DNA of 18,156 nt from Caldilineaceae bacterium (GTDB lineage Bacteria > Chloroflexota > Anaerolineae > Caldilineales > Caldilineaceae): the NCBI GenBank assembly GCA_014879855.1, contig JACSRH010000231.1:1-18156 (forward strand). The letters run 5' to 3'. The translations under genes were made by a program, and so were the position numbers. A model generated the notes under the pieces. That model searched no databases. It was not told the DNA's origin and saw nothing but the letters and a program-made list of their open reading frames with translations. The stretch's first letter is position 1. Each line of letters starts with the position of its first letter. Positions 1-7,419 of this stretch are shown piece by piece.

Positions 1-769
1 GCAGGCGCCGTGTGTAGGGCTCCTTCGGGCGCAGGATCACCTCATCGGCAGATCCGCTTTCGACAAAGCAGCCGCGCTCCATAATATAGATTTTATCGGA
101 GACGTAATAGGCCAAGCCGATGTCATGGGTGATGAAGATGATCGTCATGCCGATTTCATCGCGCAACTGCATCAGCATATCCAGGATCGTGGCGCGTGAA
201 CTGGCGTCGATCATCGAGGTGGGTTCATCCGCCAACAGGATAGCGGGTTTCAGCAGAAAGACACGGGCGATCATCAAACGCTGCTGCTGTCCACCGGAAA
301 GCTCGAAGGGATACTTGTTGGTCAATTCCTCGAACTTCAGGTTGACAAAGCTACATGCTTCCGTCATCATCTCCACTTTTTGGGCCTGTGACAGATTGCG
401 CCCGCCGCGCAAGTGGATGCAATCCAGCAAGACCGAATCGATCTTGTTGAACGTGTTGAAGGAGGAGAACGGATCCTGAAAGATCGCCTGAATATTCCTC
501 CAGTACTCTCGTTTCTTACGTTGGCCGCGAATATCGCGCCGTTTGCCCTGGTAGTAGACCTCGCCTTCCGTTTCGTTGATCAGCCCCAACAGCATCTTGG
601 CCAGCGTCGTTTTACCGCTGCCCGATTCACCTACAATGGAGACAACTTCACCCTTATAAAGTTCGAGATCGACGTGATCGACGGCAACGGTTTTATTTTT
701 ACCAAAGCCAAAGACTTTGGTAAGCCCTTTTGTGCTGAGGCAGATATTCCTATCGGGGTGTATTGACAT
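1..769 (-). CDS. Oligopeptide/oligosaccharide ABC transporter ATPase, DppF/OppF type (partial, C-terminus outside window)
   Basis: Cytoplasmic ATPase subunit of the importer encoded upstream; it hydrolyses ATP to drive the two permeases. I translated it by hand: 256 residues lie in the window and the rest (about 60-80 in this family) is off the left edge. Visible motifs are Walker A GESGSGKT (47-54), Q-loop around FQDP (97-100), signature LSGGQQQR (157-164), Walker B ILLADEPT (177-184) and H-loop THD (214-216). The D-loop reads SMIDAS rather than the usual SALDVS; from memory this variant occurs in oligosaccharide-type members. The ATG at 769 overlaps the end of the preceding ATPase gene by 20 bases, so the two are probably translationally coupled. 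A GTG four codons upstream (781) is an alternative start. The start of the oligo_HPY C-terminal region (PKEPYTRRL) is just reached. Confidence 0.93.
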   Translation of the reverse strand, partial: MSIHPDRNICLSTKGLTKVFGFGKNKTVAVDHVDLELYKGEVVSIVGESGSGKTTLAKMLLGLINETEGEVYYQGKRRDIRGQRKKREYWRNIQAIFQDPFSSFNTFNKIDSVLLDCIHLRGGRNLSQAQKVEMMTEACSFVNLKFEELTNKYPFELSGGQQQRLMIARVFLLKPAILLADEPTSMIDASSRATILDMLMQLRDEIGMTIIFITHDIGLAYYVSDKIYIMERGCFVESGSADEVILRPKEPYTRRL

Positions 770-1808
770 GGGGCTGTTCACGGGTTTGTCCATGGGCTTG
801 TTCATTGGCGTAGGTCTCTCTGAGTACAGTCTCAGGGAAGATGCATCGATAGCTGCGCCCGCCGTGCGCCTCGCGCAGTTGCTGTCCAAGGACTGTCCTG
901 CATTCCGGTTGAACATACTTGCAGCGATCGGCAAAACGGCAGCCGGGAGGCGGATTTTTCAAGTTCGGCGGCACGCCAGGGATTGCTGTCAGCTTTACAT
1001 TGCGCAGCCCTTCTTCCGGCACGATGATCGATCCCATCAGCCCCTTGGAGTAAGGGTGAAGCGGATCGAACACAGCCTCCTGGGCGCTGGCTAGTTCCAC
1101 CAACTGCCCGGCGTACATCACCATGATGTGGTCGGTCACGTTGTACAACAGCGGCAGTTCGTGCGTAATGAAGATCATGGCTTTGATGTACCCGTTCTCC
1201 ATCAAGTCGCGCAGCATCTTGATCACCATTTTCTGCGACGTAACATCGAGCGCCGAAGATGGCTCGTCGGCGATCAGGATCTTGGGTCCAAGGATCACCG
1301 AAACGGCAATGACGGTGCGCTGCTTCATACCGCCCGAAAGCTCGACCGGATATCTCTGCAGCACCTCCGCTGGCAGCCCCAGCAGCTCAAAGCGCTGGCG
1401 AGCAAGGTCATAGATGTCTTTCTTGCTCGTGTCGGGATAATGCGCCTGCACCACATCTTCGATGAAGCCGATGACTTTTTGGGTCGGATTTAGCGCATTC
1501 ATCGCCGCCTGGGGAATGTAGGCGATCTCGCGACCCAGGATCGTGCGGCGCACGTCGTCCGGAGGCATACCGGTGATATTGAGGCCATCGATGATGATCT
1601 CGCCGCTCGTATAGTGCAGCGGGGGAAAGTAATAGCCCATCAGGCTGAGCGCCAGCGTCGATTTGCCGCAGCCCGATTCGCCGGCAATGCCGAGGGATTG
1701 CCCCTCCTCGACCTTGAACGACACGTGATCTACGGCATAAATATCTTCCTTAAACCGGGTGATGTATTTTGTTGTCAGGTCCTTGACTTCAAGGATTACG
1801 TTTCTCAT
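750..1808 (-). CDS. Oligopeptide/oligosaccharide ABC transporter ATPase, DppD/OppD type
   Basis: Second ATPase subunit (352 aa, usual length for the family) of the same importer. Walker A GESGCGKST is at residues 43-51, Q-loop near IPQ (98-100), signature LSGGMKQR (157-164), Walker B ILIADEPS (177-184) with D-loop SALDVT, and H-loop THE (215-217). The C-terminal oligo_HPY domain has the IPGVPP segment followed by four cysteines (C290, C296, C303, C322). In some DppD proteins this arrangement holds an iron-sulfur cluster; whether it does so here is inference. The ATG at 1808 follows the upstream permease stop by 21 bases, with only a weak Shine-Dalgarno (TAGG). The 3' end overlaps the next ATPase gene by 20 bases. 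Confidence 0.95.
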   Translation of the reverse strand: MRNVILEVKDLTTKYITRFKEDIYAVDHVSFKVEEGQSLGIAGESGCGKSTLALSLMGYYFPPLHYTSGEIIIDGLNITGMPPDDVRRTILGREIAYIPQAAMNALNPTQKVIGFIEDVVQAHYPDTSKKDIYDLARQRFELLGLPAEVLQRYPVELSGGMKQRTVIAVSVILGPKILIADEPSSALDVTSQKMVIKMLRDLMENGYIKAMIFITHELPLLYNVTDHIMVMYAGQLVELASAQEAVFDPLHPYSKGLMGSIIVPEEGLRNVKLTAIPGVPPNLKNPPPGCRFADRCKYVQPECRTVLGQQLREAHGGRSYRCIFPETVLRETYANEQAHGQTREQPHVNTPR

Positions 1809-1829
1809 GCTGACGCCTAGTCTCTCAAC

Positions 1830-3077
1830 CTAATCTCTCAGGGCCGGATTAAACACCTGGTCGAGACCAGTGTTCATCAAATTCATCGAAAATGCAATCA
1901 GCGCAATGACCAGGATCACGGGGAAGAACGCCCACCATTTCCCTAAGATGTGGGCCTGGTAGATCATCGCCCAGTTCATCATGAGGCCCAGCGTCGGCAC
2001 TTCCGTCGTGCGCGGCCCAAGCCCCAGAATCGACAACCCAGCCTCCGCCAGGATGCCGGCGGAAATCTGCAGAATCAGCGCCATTACGACATAGGATGCG
2101 ATATACGGCAAAATATCCCTGAGGATGATGCTGAAAAGGGAGTGGCCGGAGAGCCGCGACAGGTTGACATGGTCGCGGTTGCGCAGGGAAATCACTTGCG
2201 AGCGCACTGCTCTGGCGGTCCACACCCAAGAGGTGAACCCAATCACCGCAGCCACGGTAAACGCCCCGCGCTTGTCTTGCCCGATGCTGAATGAAATCAA
2301 GATCAGCAGCACAAAACTGGGGATCACGGTAAAAAGATTGGTGATGAACATCAGGCTGTCATCCACGATGCCGCCGATGTAACCGGAGATCAAGCCGATC
2401 ACCAGCCCGATCAACGTGGCGATAAAGCCGGCGACAAAGCCGATTTGCAACGATACGCGCGTGGCAGCCACCAATTCGGTCAACACATCACGGCCAAAAT
2501 TGTCCGTGCCCAGGGGCAGCAGCCGAACATTCGGCACCTGGCCGACGTTGACAAAGTCCGTTTGGGCGATGGTTCCCACCTGTTGCAAGGCGCCTTCTTC
2601 ATCTCTGGCGGCCAAAATCGCATCATTGGGGTCGAGAAGTCCTTGCAGCGAGTTGTTAAGACGAATGAAATAGTTGCGTCGGGCATTGGTCATCCCCGGA
2701 ACCGACAATGTCGGATCATAGGTCTTAAACCATAATTCGAGCAGCAGCGGAGTGTCCGCCGTGTCAATCTCGGCCTCAGGCACGCCGGCAGCCACCAGCC
2801 ATTCCTGCATGGCGGCTCGATCGTCGTCGTTCAGGCGGCTGGCAACGCGCCTGGCGTCGGCGCCTTTCAAATTGAGCGTATATTGCGGCGAGCCGAGGCT
2901 GTCATAGACATTGACGTAGATGCCTGGCTCGAAAAAAGTGCCCCGGCCAATAATGGTGAGCGGCGGATCCTTGATAATCAGCGGATAGATCAGCACAACC
3001 AGCAAAATAGCCATAAAAATGCTGAAGCCAGTGACAAATTTTCCAGAGCGAAATGCCTGCTGAAACATAAATTTCAT
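1830..3077 (-). CDS. ABC transporter permease, DppC/OppC type, with enlarged external loop
   Basis: Inner-membrane permease of the importer, binding-protein-dependent family (BPD_transp_1). At 415 aa it is about 110 residues longer than typical DppC. The extra length lies between the first membrane segment (about 15-35) and the conserved LGTDNFGRDVLTEL (189-202), so it should form a soluble domain outside the membrane facing the binding protein. The rest is standard: several membrane segments from about 208 and an EAA-type coupling loop around 300-325 (RDHVNLSRLSG ... ILRDILPYI). The ATG at 3077 is preceded by AAGGAA at 10-base spacing; an internal ATG three codons later is possible. Only 14 bases separate it from the upstream permease gene. 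Confidence 0.94.
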   Translation of the reverse strand: MKFMFQQAFRSGKFVTGFSIFMAILLVVLIYPLIIKDPPLTIIGRGTFFEPGIYVNVYDSLGSPQYTLNLKGADARRVASRLNDDDRAAMQEWLVAAGVPEAEIDTADTPLLLELWFKTYDPTLSVPGMTNARRNYFIRLNNSLQGLLDPNDAILAARDEEGALQQVGTIAQTDFVNVGQVPNVRLLPLGTDNFGRDVLTELVAATRVSLQIGFVAGFIATLIGLVIGLISGYIGGIVDDSLMFITNLFTVIPSFVLLILISFSIGQDKRGAFTVAAVIGFTSWVWTARAVRSQVISLRNRDHVNLSRLSGHSLFSIILRDILPYIASYVVMALILQISAGILAEAGLSILGLGPRTTEVPTLGLMMNWAMIYQAHILGKWWAFFPVILVIALIAFSMNLMNTGLDQVFNPALRD

Positions 3078-3091
3078 GGTGGCTGCGTTCC

Positions 3092-4096
3092 TTAGTCACT
3101 CTGTGCGGCTTTGATGCGCGGGTCAAGGAAGCCGTAAATGATCTCGATGGCGAAGTTCGCAATCAACACCATGATGGTGACGATCAGCGTGGTCGCCGAG
3201 ATCAGTGGGTAATCCCCACCCAGCACCGCCGTCAAGATGGTGGAGCCAAGCCCCGGATAGCTGAAGATGATCTCCGCCACCAGCGCGCCGCCGACCATGG
3301 TGCCAATGGCGAGCGCCAAGCCGGTGATCTGCGGCAGCATCGCATTGCGAAACACATAGCCGACGATCTGGCGATCTTTGATCCCCATGAACCGGCTGTA
3401 CTTCACGTAATCCGCATTCAATTCGTAAATGGACATCGATCGCATGCCGATCGCCTGGCCGCCGATGGTAATCAGCACAATCGACCAGAAGGGGAGTTGA
3501 TAGTGGACAATCACCGACCAGATGAAATCCCAACTCAGGTTCGGGATCATGTCAAACCCATAGCCGCCTGAGGTGGGGAACCAGCGCAGCGTGACGCCAA
3601 AAACCACTAACAGAATCACCGCCATGCCAAAAGCAGGCAGGTTGCTGACAAAGATGCTGCTCGGCATAAGCACCTTGTCGAAACCGCCGCGGCGATACGC
3701 GGCCAGCACGCCCAGCGTGTTGCCGATGATCCACCCGACAAGAATAGCAGGCAACTGCAAGGCAATCGTCCACCAGATAGAGGCGCCGATCACGTCCGCG
3801 ACAGTACGTGGATATTGACTGAACGAGTACCCAAAATCACCCCGCAATACATTGCGCACATAGAGGAAGAACTGCTCGTGCATGGGTAGATTGGTGCCGA
3901 ACAATTCCGTATACTGTTCATAGATCGCCTGCACACCGGAGGTGTTTGTCATGCCTTGGGCCATGCGAGCCACAATCGCCGCCACTGGGTCACCGGGCAT
4001 CAGGCGCGGCAGGAAGAAATTCAGCAGGAACGCCGCCACCAGCGTGACGAGGAACCACAGCAGCTTGTTCGAGAAATAGCTTGCGTACGCTTTCAA
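3092..4096 (-). CDS. ABC transporter permease, DppB/OppB type
   Basis: First permease of the importer, 334 aa. It has an N-terminal membrane segment followed by LMPGDPVAA, the usual DppB signature after TM1, then a periplasmic stretch, five further hydrophobic segments and an EAA-type loop (YELNADYVKYSRFMG ... RNAMLPQITG). The family-typical FSYPGLG motif follows. The start codon is TTG at 4096, chosen because a good Shine-Dalgarno AAGGAG (4103-4108) sits six bases upstream and because the residues after it match the family N-terminus. An 87-base gap holding a strong stem-loop separates it from the binding-protein gene. Together, the non-AUG start and the stem suggest lower expression than the binding protein. 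Confidence 0.95.
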   Translation of the reverse strand: MKAYASYFSNKLLWFLVTLVAAFLLNFFLPRLMPGDPVAAIVARMAQGMTNTSGVQAIYEQYTELFGTNLPMHEQFFLYVRNVLRGDFGYSFSQYPRTVADVIGASIWWTIALQLPAILVGWIIGNTLGVLAAYRRGGFDKVLMPSSIFVSNLPAFGMAVILLVVFGVTLRWFPTSGGYGFDMIPNLSWDFIWSVIVHYQLPFWSIVLITIGGQAIGMRSMSIYELNADYVKYSRFMGIKDRQIVGYVFRNAMLPQITGLALAIGTMVGGALVAEIIFSYPGLGSTILTAVLGGDYPLISATTLIVTIMVLIANFAIEIIYGFLDPRIKAAQSD

Positions 4097-4124
4097 CGTT
4101 TGCTCCTTGCGCTGCCGGCTGGCT

Positions 4125-4160
4125 GCCCAGCCCCACGCCTGCGCAGGCGCGGGGCTGGGC
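4125..4160 (-). promoter_or_regulatory. Intercistronic stem-loop between binding-protein and permease genes
   Basis: Bases 4125-4142 and 4143-4160 form an 18-bp inverted repeat with practically no spacer (about 4 unpaired bases at the tip). The single mismatch (4135/4150) becomes a G-U pair only in RNA read from the minus strand, the direction of the operon. No U-tract follows, so it is not a standard intrinsic terminator. Its position right after the binding-protein stop codon resembles the stems that protect upstream message in other transporter operons (malE-malF type). Confidence 0.7.
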
Positions 4161-4183
4161 GATTTCTACTTATTGCTAGTTGA

Positions 4184-6097
4184 TTACGGGTTGACCAGGG
4201 TCAGGTTGTACAGACCAGCAATGCTCCAGCCGTCAGTCAGGTTTAGCGGCGGAACGGGCGGATTGGTGCCGTCACCCTCGTGTGGGAAGTTGGTCCAAAC
4301 GCTCTCGTTCACGGTGTGGAACGACTGCGGGCGGTACATGAGCGTGAAGGAAGGCACGTCGGTCAGATAGATCTTGACCAGCTCGGTGTACATTTCCTTC
4401 AATTTCGCCGGGTCGGTCTCCGCAGGGATCGCCTGGATGAGAGCGTCAGCCTCGGGGTTGGTGTAGCCGCCGAAGTTGCCGTTCCAGTTGCTCGGCATCC
4501 CAATGAACTCGGAGCTCATCATCTGGCGGGCACGGCCCCACGGCTGGGTTGGGCCGGCGCCGTTACTTCCCATCATGAAGATATCATAACCTTCGGGCAG
4601 CGGCGTGTCGGACTTGGTGACAACCGTCTGATAGACCGACCATTCCGGGAAGTTGGTCGTGATGTCAATGCCGATTTCCTTGCCCGCGGCGGCGACCACT
4701 TCGATGGCAGCCTGCCAATCGGACCAGCCGTTGGGGCAGGTGGCGACGTAGCTCAGCTTCTTGCCGTTATATTCGCGCCAGCCATCGCCGTCGCTGTCCA
4801 CAATGCCGGCGTCGTCAAGCAGTTTCTTGGCGCCTTCCACGTCGTTGCCAGCCCACTGCAGGTCCGCCACAGCCGCATGGTCAAACATAGCCTGCTCACC
4901 CTCGGTCGGGTTCATCAGCGAACGCGGTACCTGAGTGAACGTCGCCGACTGGTTGGTCATGGCGTTGGCGATAATGGTCGGATAGTCCACAGCGATGGCA
5001 ATCGCCTTGCGCATCGCCACCTGATCCAGACCCGGAGAGTTCAGGTTGTACCAGGCAGTCGGCAGGCTGGCGCCAATGCCGTAAGGCGCTTCCGGCAGAT
5101 AGGTGGAAATGGGCAGGTTGTCCTTCAGCCACAGATCCTGCACATTGGAATTGAACTGCTGGCTGACATCCACTTCGCCCGCCTGCAGAGCCGTTGTGCC
5201 CGCGGCGTTGTCTTTGAAGATCACGTGCGCTAGATACTTCGGCGCGGGCAGCTTGCCCCACATGGAGGGGCCCTGGCCCCAATAGTTGTCGTTACGGACG
5301 TAGACAACCTTGCTGTCATCTGCAAAGTACTTGGCATAAGGGCCAGAATACACGACATCTTCCGCCGGGTCAGCCAGGAAAGCGGTGGCATCATCACCGA
5401 CGCGCGCTTCCAGCGTCTCTGTCCAGGCCTTTTGCATCACATAATTGGAGCTGACATAGGCGGCGACGAGCAGCGGATTGACAGCCTTGCCGGCATCGTC
5501 TAACTTCGCCTTAACCACGACAGTCTGGGGATCGACGGCCACAATGTCTTCGATGTAGTCGACATTGGCGGCGCCGATCGGCGTGTTGTACTTGACATGG
5601 GTGGCCCAGGTGTAGGCGACATCTTCCGCGGTCACCGGCGTGCCGTCACTCCACTTGGCAGCGGATTTGAGCTTGAATGTCAGCTCCGTGCCAGCGTCAT
5701 TCCAGGTGTAATCTCCGTCAGCCAGCAGCGGATAAACCTGGCCGTCAAGCATGTTGTAGAGATAGGGAGTCTCAAACATGATGACGCGGGCATTGTCGCC
5801 CTGCGAGATCGCCATGGCATTGTTGTTGCTGCTGGAATACGGGTTCCAACCAACAACCGATCCCCACTGCTGGCCATTGAAGTAGAGCGTCTCATCGCGC
5901 GGCAGCGTGTTGGCGTCGGCCGGGGCCGCAGCCTCCTGCGCCGGTGCGGCAGCCTCTTCCGCTGGCGCCTGCGTCGCCTCTTCGACGGCCTGTGGCGCGC
6001 CCGCGTCAGTGGTGGTCGCCGGCGCGCCACAGGCGCCCAACGTTAAACTAAGGATGACAAGCAGACCCACTAAGCCGATAAACTTGTTTCGCATCAT
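4184..6097 (-). CDS. Extracellular solute-binding lipoprotein, family 5 (SBP_bac_5), probable oligosaccharide binder
   Basis: Membrane-anchored binding protein that delivers substrate to the two permeases. I choose the ATG at 6097 (637 aa), eight bases after GAGGAGG. The frame is open back to 6148, but that extension would push a classic lipoprotein signal inward. From 6097 the signal is MMRNK, a hydrophobic stretch and lipobox LGAC with C23. An Ala/Glu/Pro-rich linker (about 30-65) follows, then a family 5 domain: WNPYSSSNN, FKLKSAAKWSDGTPVTAEDV, and the late DSDGDGWREYNGKK segment. The style (TLYFNGQQWG near the N-terminus, the CPNGWSDWQ motif) recalls the cellobiose-binding group of Thermotoga; substrate assignment is inference. 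The preceding lacI gene supports sugar use. The longer start at 6148 is rejected. Confidence 0.93.
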   Translation of the reverse strand: MMRNKFIGLVGLLVILSLTLGACGAPATTTDAGAPQAVEEATQAPAEEAAAPAQEAAAPADANTLPRDETLYFNGQQWGSVVGWNPYSSSNNNAMAISQGDNARVIMFETPYLYNMLDGQVYPLLADGDYTWNDAGTELTFKLKSAAKWSDGTPVTAEDVAYTWATHVKYNTPIGAANVDYIEDIVAVDPQTVVVKAKLDDAGKAVNPLLVAAYVSSNYVMQKAWTETLEARVGDDATAFLADPAEDVVYSGPYAKYFADDSKVVYVRNDNYWGQGPSMWGKLPAPKYLAHVIFKDNAAGTTALQAGEVDVSQQFNSNVQDLWLKDNLPISTYLPEAPYGIGASLPTAWYNLNSPGLDQVAMRKAIAIAVDYPTIIANAMTNQSATFTQVPRSLMNPTEGEQAMFDHAAVADLQWAGNDVEGAKKLLDDAGIVDSDGDGWREYNGKKLSYVATCPNGWSDWQAAIEVVAAAGKEIGIDITTNFPEWSVYQTVVTKSDTPLPEGYDIFMMGSNGAGPTQPWGRARQMMSSEFIGMPSNWNGNFGGYTNPEADALIQAIPAETDPAKLKEMYTELVKIYLTDVPSFTLMYRPQSFHTVNESVWTNFPHEGDGTNPPVPPLNLTDGWSIAGLYNLTLVNP

Positions 6098-6105
6098 ACT
6101 CCTCT

Positions 6106-6121
6106 CCTCCTCATTGGGAGG
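6106..6121 (-). promoter_or_regulatory. Small hairpin covering the Shine-Dalgarno of the binding-protein gene
   Basis: In the minus-strand RNA, CCUCC (6121-6117), a six-base loop and GGAGG (6110-6106) can pair; the GGAGG arm is the core of the ribosome binding site for the lipoprotein gene. The stem has only five pairs and could be chance in a purine-rich leader. Confidence 0.3.
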
Positions 6122-6199
6122 CGTTGAAAAGAAAATAAAACAGGACACAAACAGACGCCAGGAACTTTTCTCGCTTCAGTGTTCTCCTTTCGATCGGTT

Positions 6200-7231
6200 C
6201 TATCCAACGGCAGCGTGCAAATCCGCCGTTAGCCCTGCTGTAGATTCCCGCATCACAAATGAAACATTCATCGTGCAACGCACCGCGGGTCGCCAGGGTG
6301 CATTGACACGGCCTAATAGCAGATCGACGGCCAGCCGTCCTAGCGCCACACGATCGACATGCACGGTGGTCAAGGTTGGTTGGATAAAGCTGGCCATTTG
6401 GATGTCGTCAAACCCGGTGACCGCGATCTGTTCAGGGACAGCGATGCTTTGTTGCGTAAGACGTCGAATCACACCGATCGCCTGCATATCGTTGGCGCAC
6501 ACGACGGCCGTCGCGTCGCTGTGGACCTCAACCAACATTTCAGCCGCGGCTTCACCGTCAGGAATTCCCAAATCGGGCGTCTCAATAATTTGCAGCGTCA
6601 GCCCATGCTGATGCATGGTGCTCTCGTACCCGGCTTGACGTTCGACGATACTTGGGTGGTCTGGTCCGGTGACAAAGACAATCTGCTGATGTCCCTGCGC
6701 GATCAGATGCTCAACCACTGCCGACATACCGCCGGTGTTGTCCATCATCACGCTGTCCCACGGCGTATTTGGCGCCCAGTTGTCCACCATGACGCAGGGG
6801 GCGTCAGTGACGCGCGTCAACGCTGCGACCACGCTGTGGGGCAAGGCGCCAAGTGTAATCAGCCCGCCGATGCGTTCGTCATTGAGTAAGGTTGGCAACT
6901 TGCGTAGACGATCATCGACAATTTCCATCACGTTGAAGGCAAGATGGATATCCAGATCGCTGCAAGCCTGCTCGACGCCATGATACACATCCGCATAGAA
7001 TGGGTTGGCAAGGATGCTGGTTTCAGAAACCGGCTTGGCCAGCAGACCAATATGCGTGACAGCCAGCATCGGCAACGGCAGCCGCTTGGGCAGCGTGTAG
7101 TTCAGCTCTTGGGCAACTTCCATGACGCGACGCCGCGTGTCTTCGCTAACGCCCGTCTTGTTATTGAGGACGCGCGAGACGGTGCCGATCGAGACGCCTG
7201 CTTCTTTTGCAATCGTGCGTGCACTGGCCAT
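6200..7231 (-). CDS. LacI/GalR-family transcriptional regulator
   Basis: DNA-binding regulator, 343 aa, first gene of the transporter operon and probably its sugar-responsive repressor. The N-terminal helix-turn-helix is clear (TIAKEAGVSIGTVSRVLNN, residues 6-24, then VSEDTRRRVMEVAQELNY). The ligand-binding half is periplasmic-binding-protein-like, ending with VPEQIAVTGFDDIQMASFIQPTLTTV, the usual family 3 signature. The hinge is odd: residues 46-59 carry prolines at 48, 52 and 54 where LacI and PurR have a hinge helix with an AxxL pattern, and the hinge is one residue shorter. The ATG at 7231 has no good Shine-Dalgarno. It lies 102 bases upstream of the lipoprotein gene on the same strand. 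Two inverted repeats and a promoter sit just upstream, suggesting autoregulation. Confidence 0.95.
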   Translation of the reverse strand: MASARTIAKEAGVSIGTVSRVLNNKTGVSEDTRRRVMEVAQELNYTLPKRLPLPMLAVTHIGLLAKPVSETSILANPFYADVYHGVEQACSDLDIHLAFNVMEIVDDRLRKLPTLLNDERIGGLITLGALPHSVVAALTRVTDAPCVMVDNWAPNTPWDSVMMDNTGGMSAVVEHLIAQGHQQIVFVTGPDHPSIVERQAGYESTMHQHGLTLQIIETPDLGIPDGEAAAEMLVEVHSDATAVVCANDMQAIGVIRRLTQQSIAVPEQIAVTGFDDIQMASFIQPTLTTVHVDRVALGRLAVDLLLGRVNAPWRPAVRCTMNVSFVMRESTAGLTADLHAAVG

Positions 7232-7249
7232 ATCTGTCGTGAAGAACGA

Positions 7250-7264
7250 TGTTTAGGATAAACA
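7250..7264 (-). promoter_or_regulatory. Candidate operator O2 (TGTTTA-N3-TAAACA)
   Basis: Perfect 6-bp inverted repeat with a 3-base spacer, 18 bases upstream of the lacI start codon. It has the same half-sites as the repeat at 7302-7314, and the two centres are 51 bp apart (about five helical turns). Confidence 0.55.
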
Positions 7265-7301
7265 CAAAAGCACAATCAAATAACGAAACACTTATCGCAG
7301 T

Positions 7302-7314
7302 TGTTTACTAAACA
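7302..7314 (-). promoter_or_regulatory. Candidate operator O1 (TGTTTA-N1-TAAACA)
   Basis: Perfect 6-bp inverted repeat around one central base. It lies about 13-25 bases downstream of the predicted start of transcription from the minus-strand promoter at 7334-7362, a position where a LacI-type repressor can block polymerase. It overlaps AACATGTT (7311-7318), a second small palindrome. Confidence 0.55.
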
Positions 7315-7333
7315 TGTTCATTTGGGCGATTCA

Positions 7334-7362
7334 GTTATAACAGACGCAAGGGTTTGTGTCAA
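7334..7362 (-). promoter_or_regulatory. Sigma70-type promoter for the lacI-transporter operon
   Basis: Read on the minus strand: TTGACA (7362-7357), a 17-base spacer, then TATAAC (7339-7334). The -35 is perfect, the spacing is optimal and the -10 has one deviation from consensus. Transcription would start near 7327, giving a leader of about 95 bases before lacI that contains both candidate operators. Confidence 0.75.
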
Positions 7363-7419
7363 CCACTTCGGGAATTTTCTTACACTTTTGATAAAAATTG
7401 GCCCAGAAAGTGAAAAATA

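Noticed and set aside
4125..4160. Stem after the binding-protein gene as an intrinsic terminator
   Set aside because: No U-tract follows on the minus strand and the transporter genes continue directly.
4280..5233. 317-codon open frame on the plus strand inside the binding-protein gene
   Set aside because: Antisense shadow of a well-supported gene, with His/Arg/Gly-rich translation and no recognisable domain.
6098..6148. Longer start of the binding-protein gene at 6148
   Set aside because: It would put 17 residues before a textbook lipoprotein signal; GAGGAGG lies at correct spacing for the ATG at 6097.
7311..7318. AACATGTT as the true LacI operator core
   Set aside because: It occurs once, while the TGTTTA/TAAACA pair occurs twice with regular spacing; kept only as an overlapping palindrome.
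7363..7419. Plus-strand promoter for the YitT gene (TACACT near 7381)
   Set aside because: No acceptable -35 at proper distance, so I do not list it.
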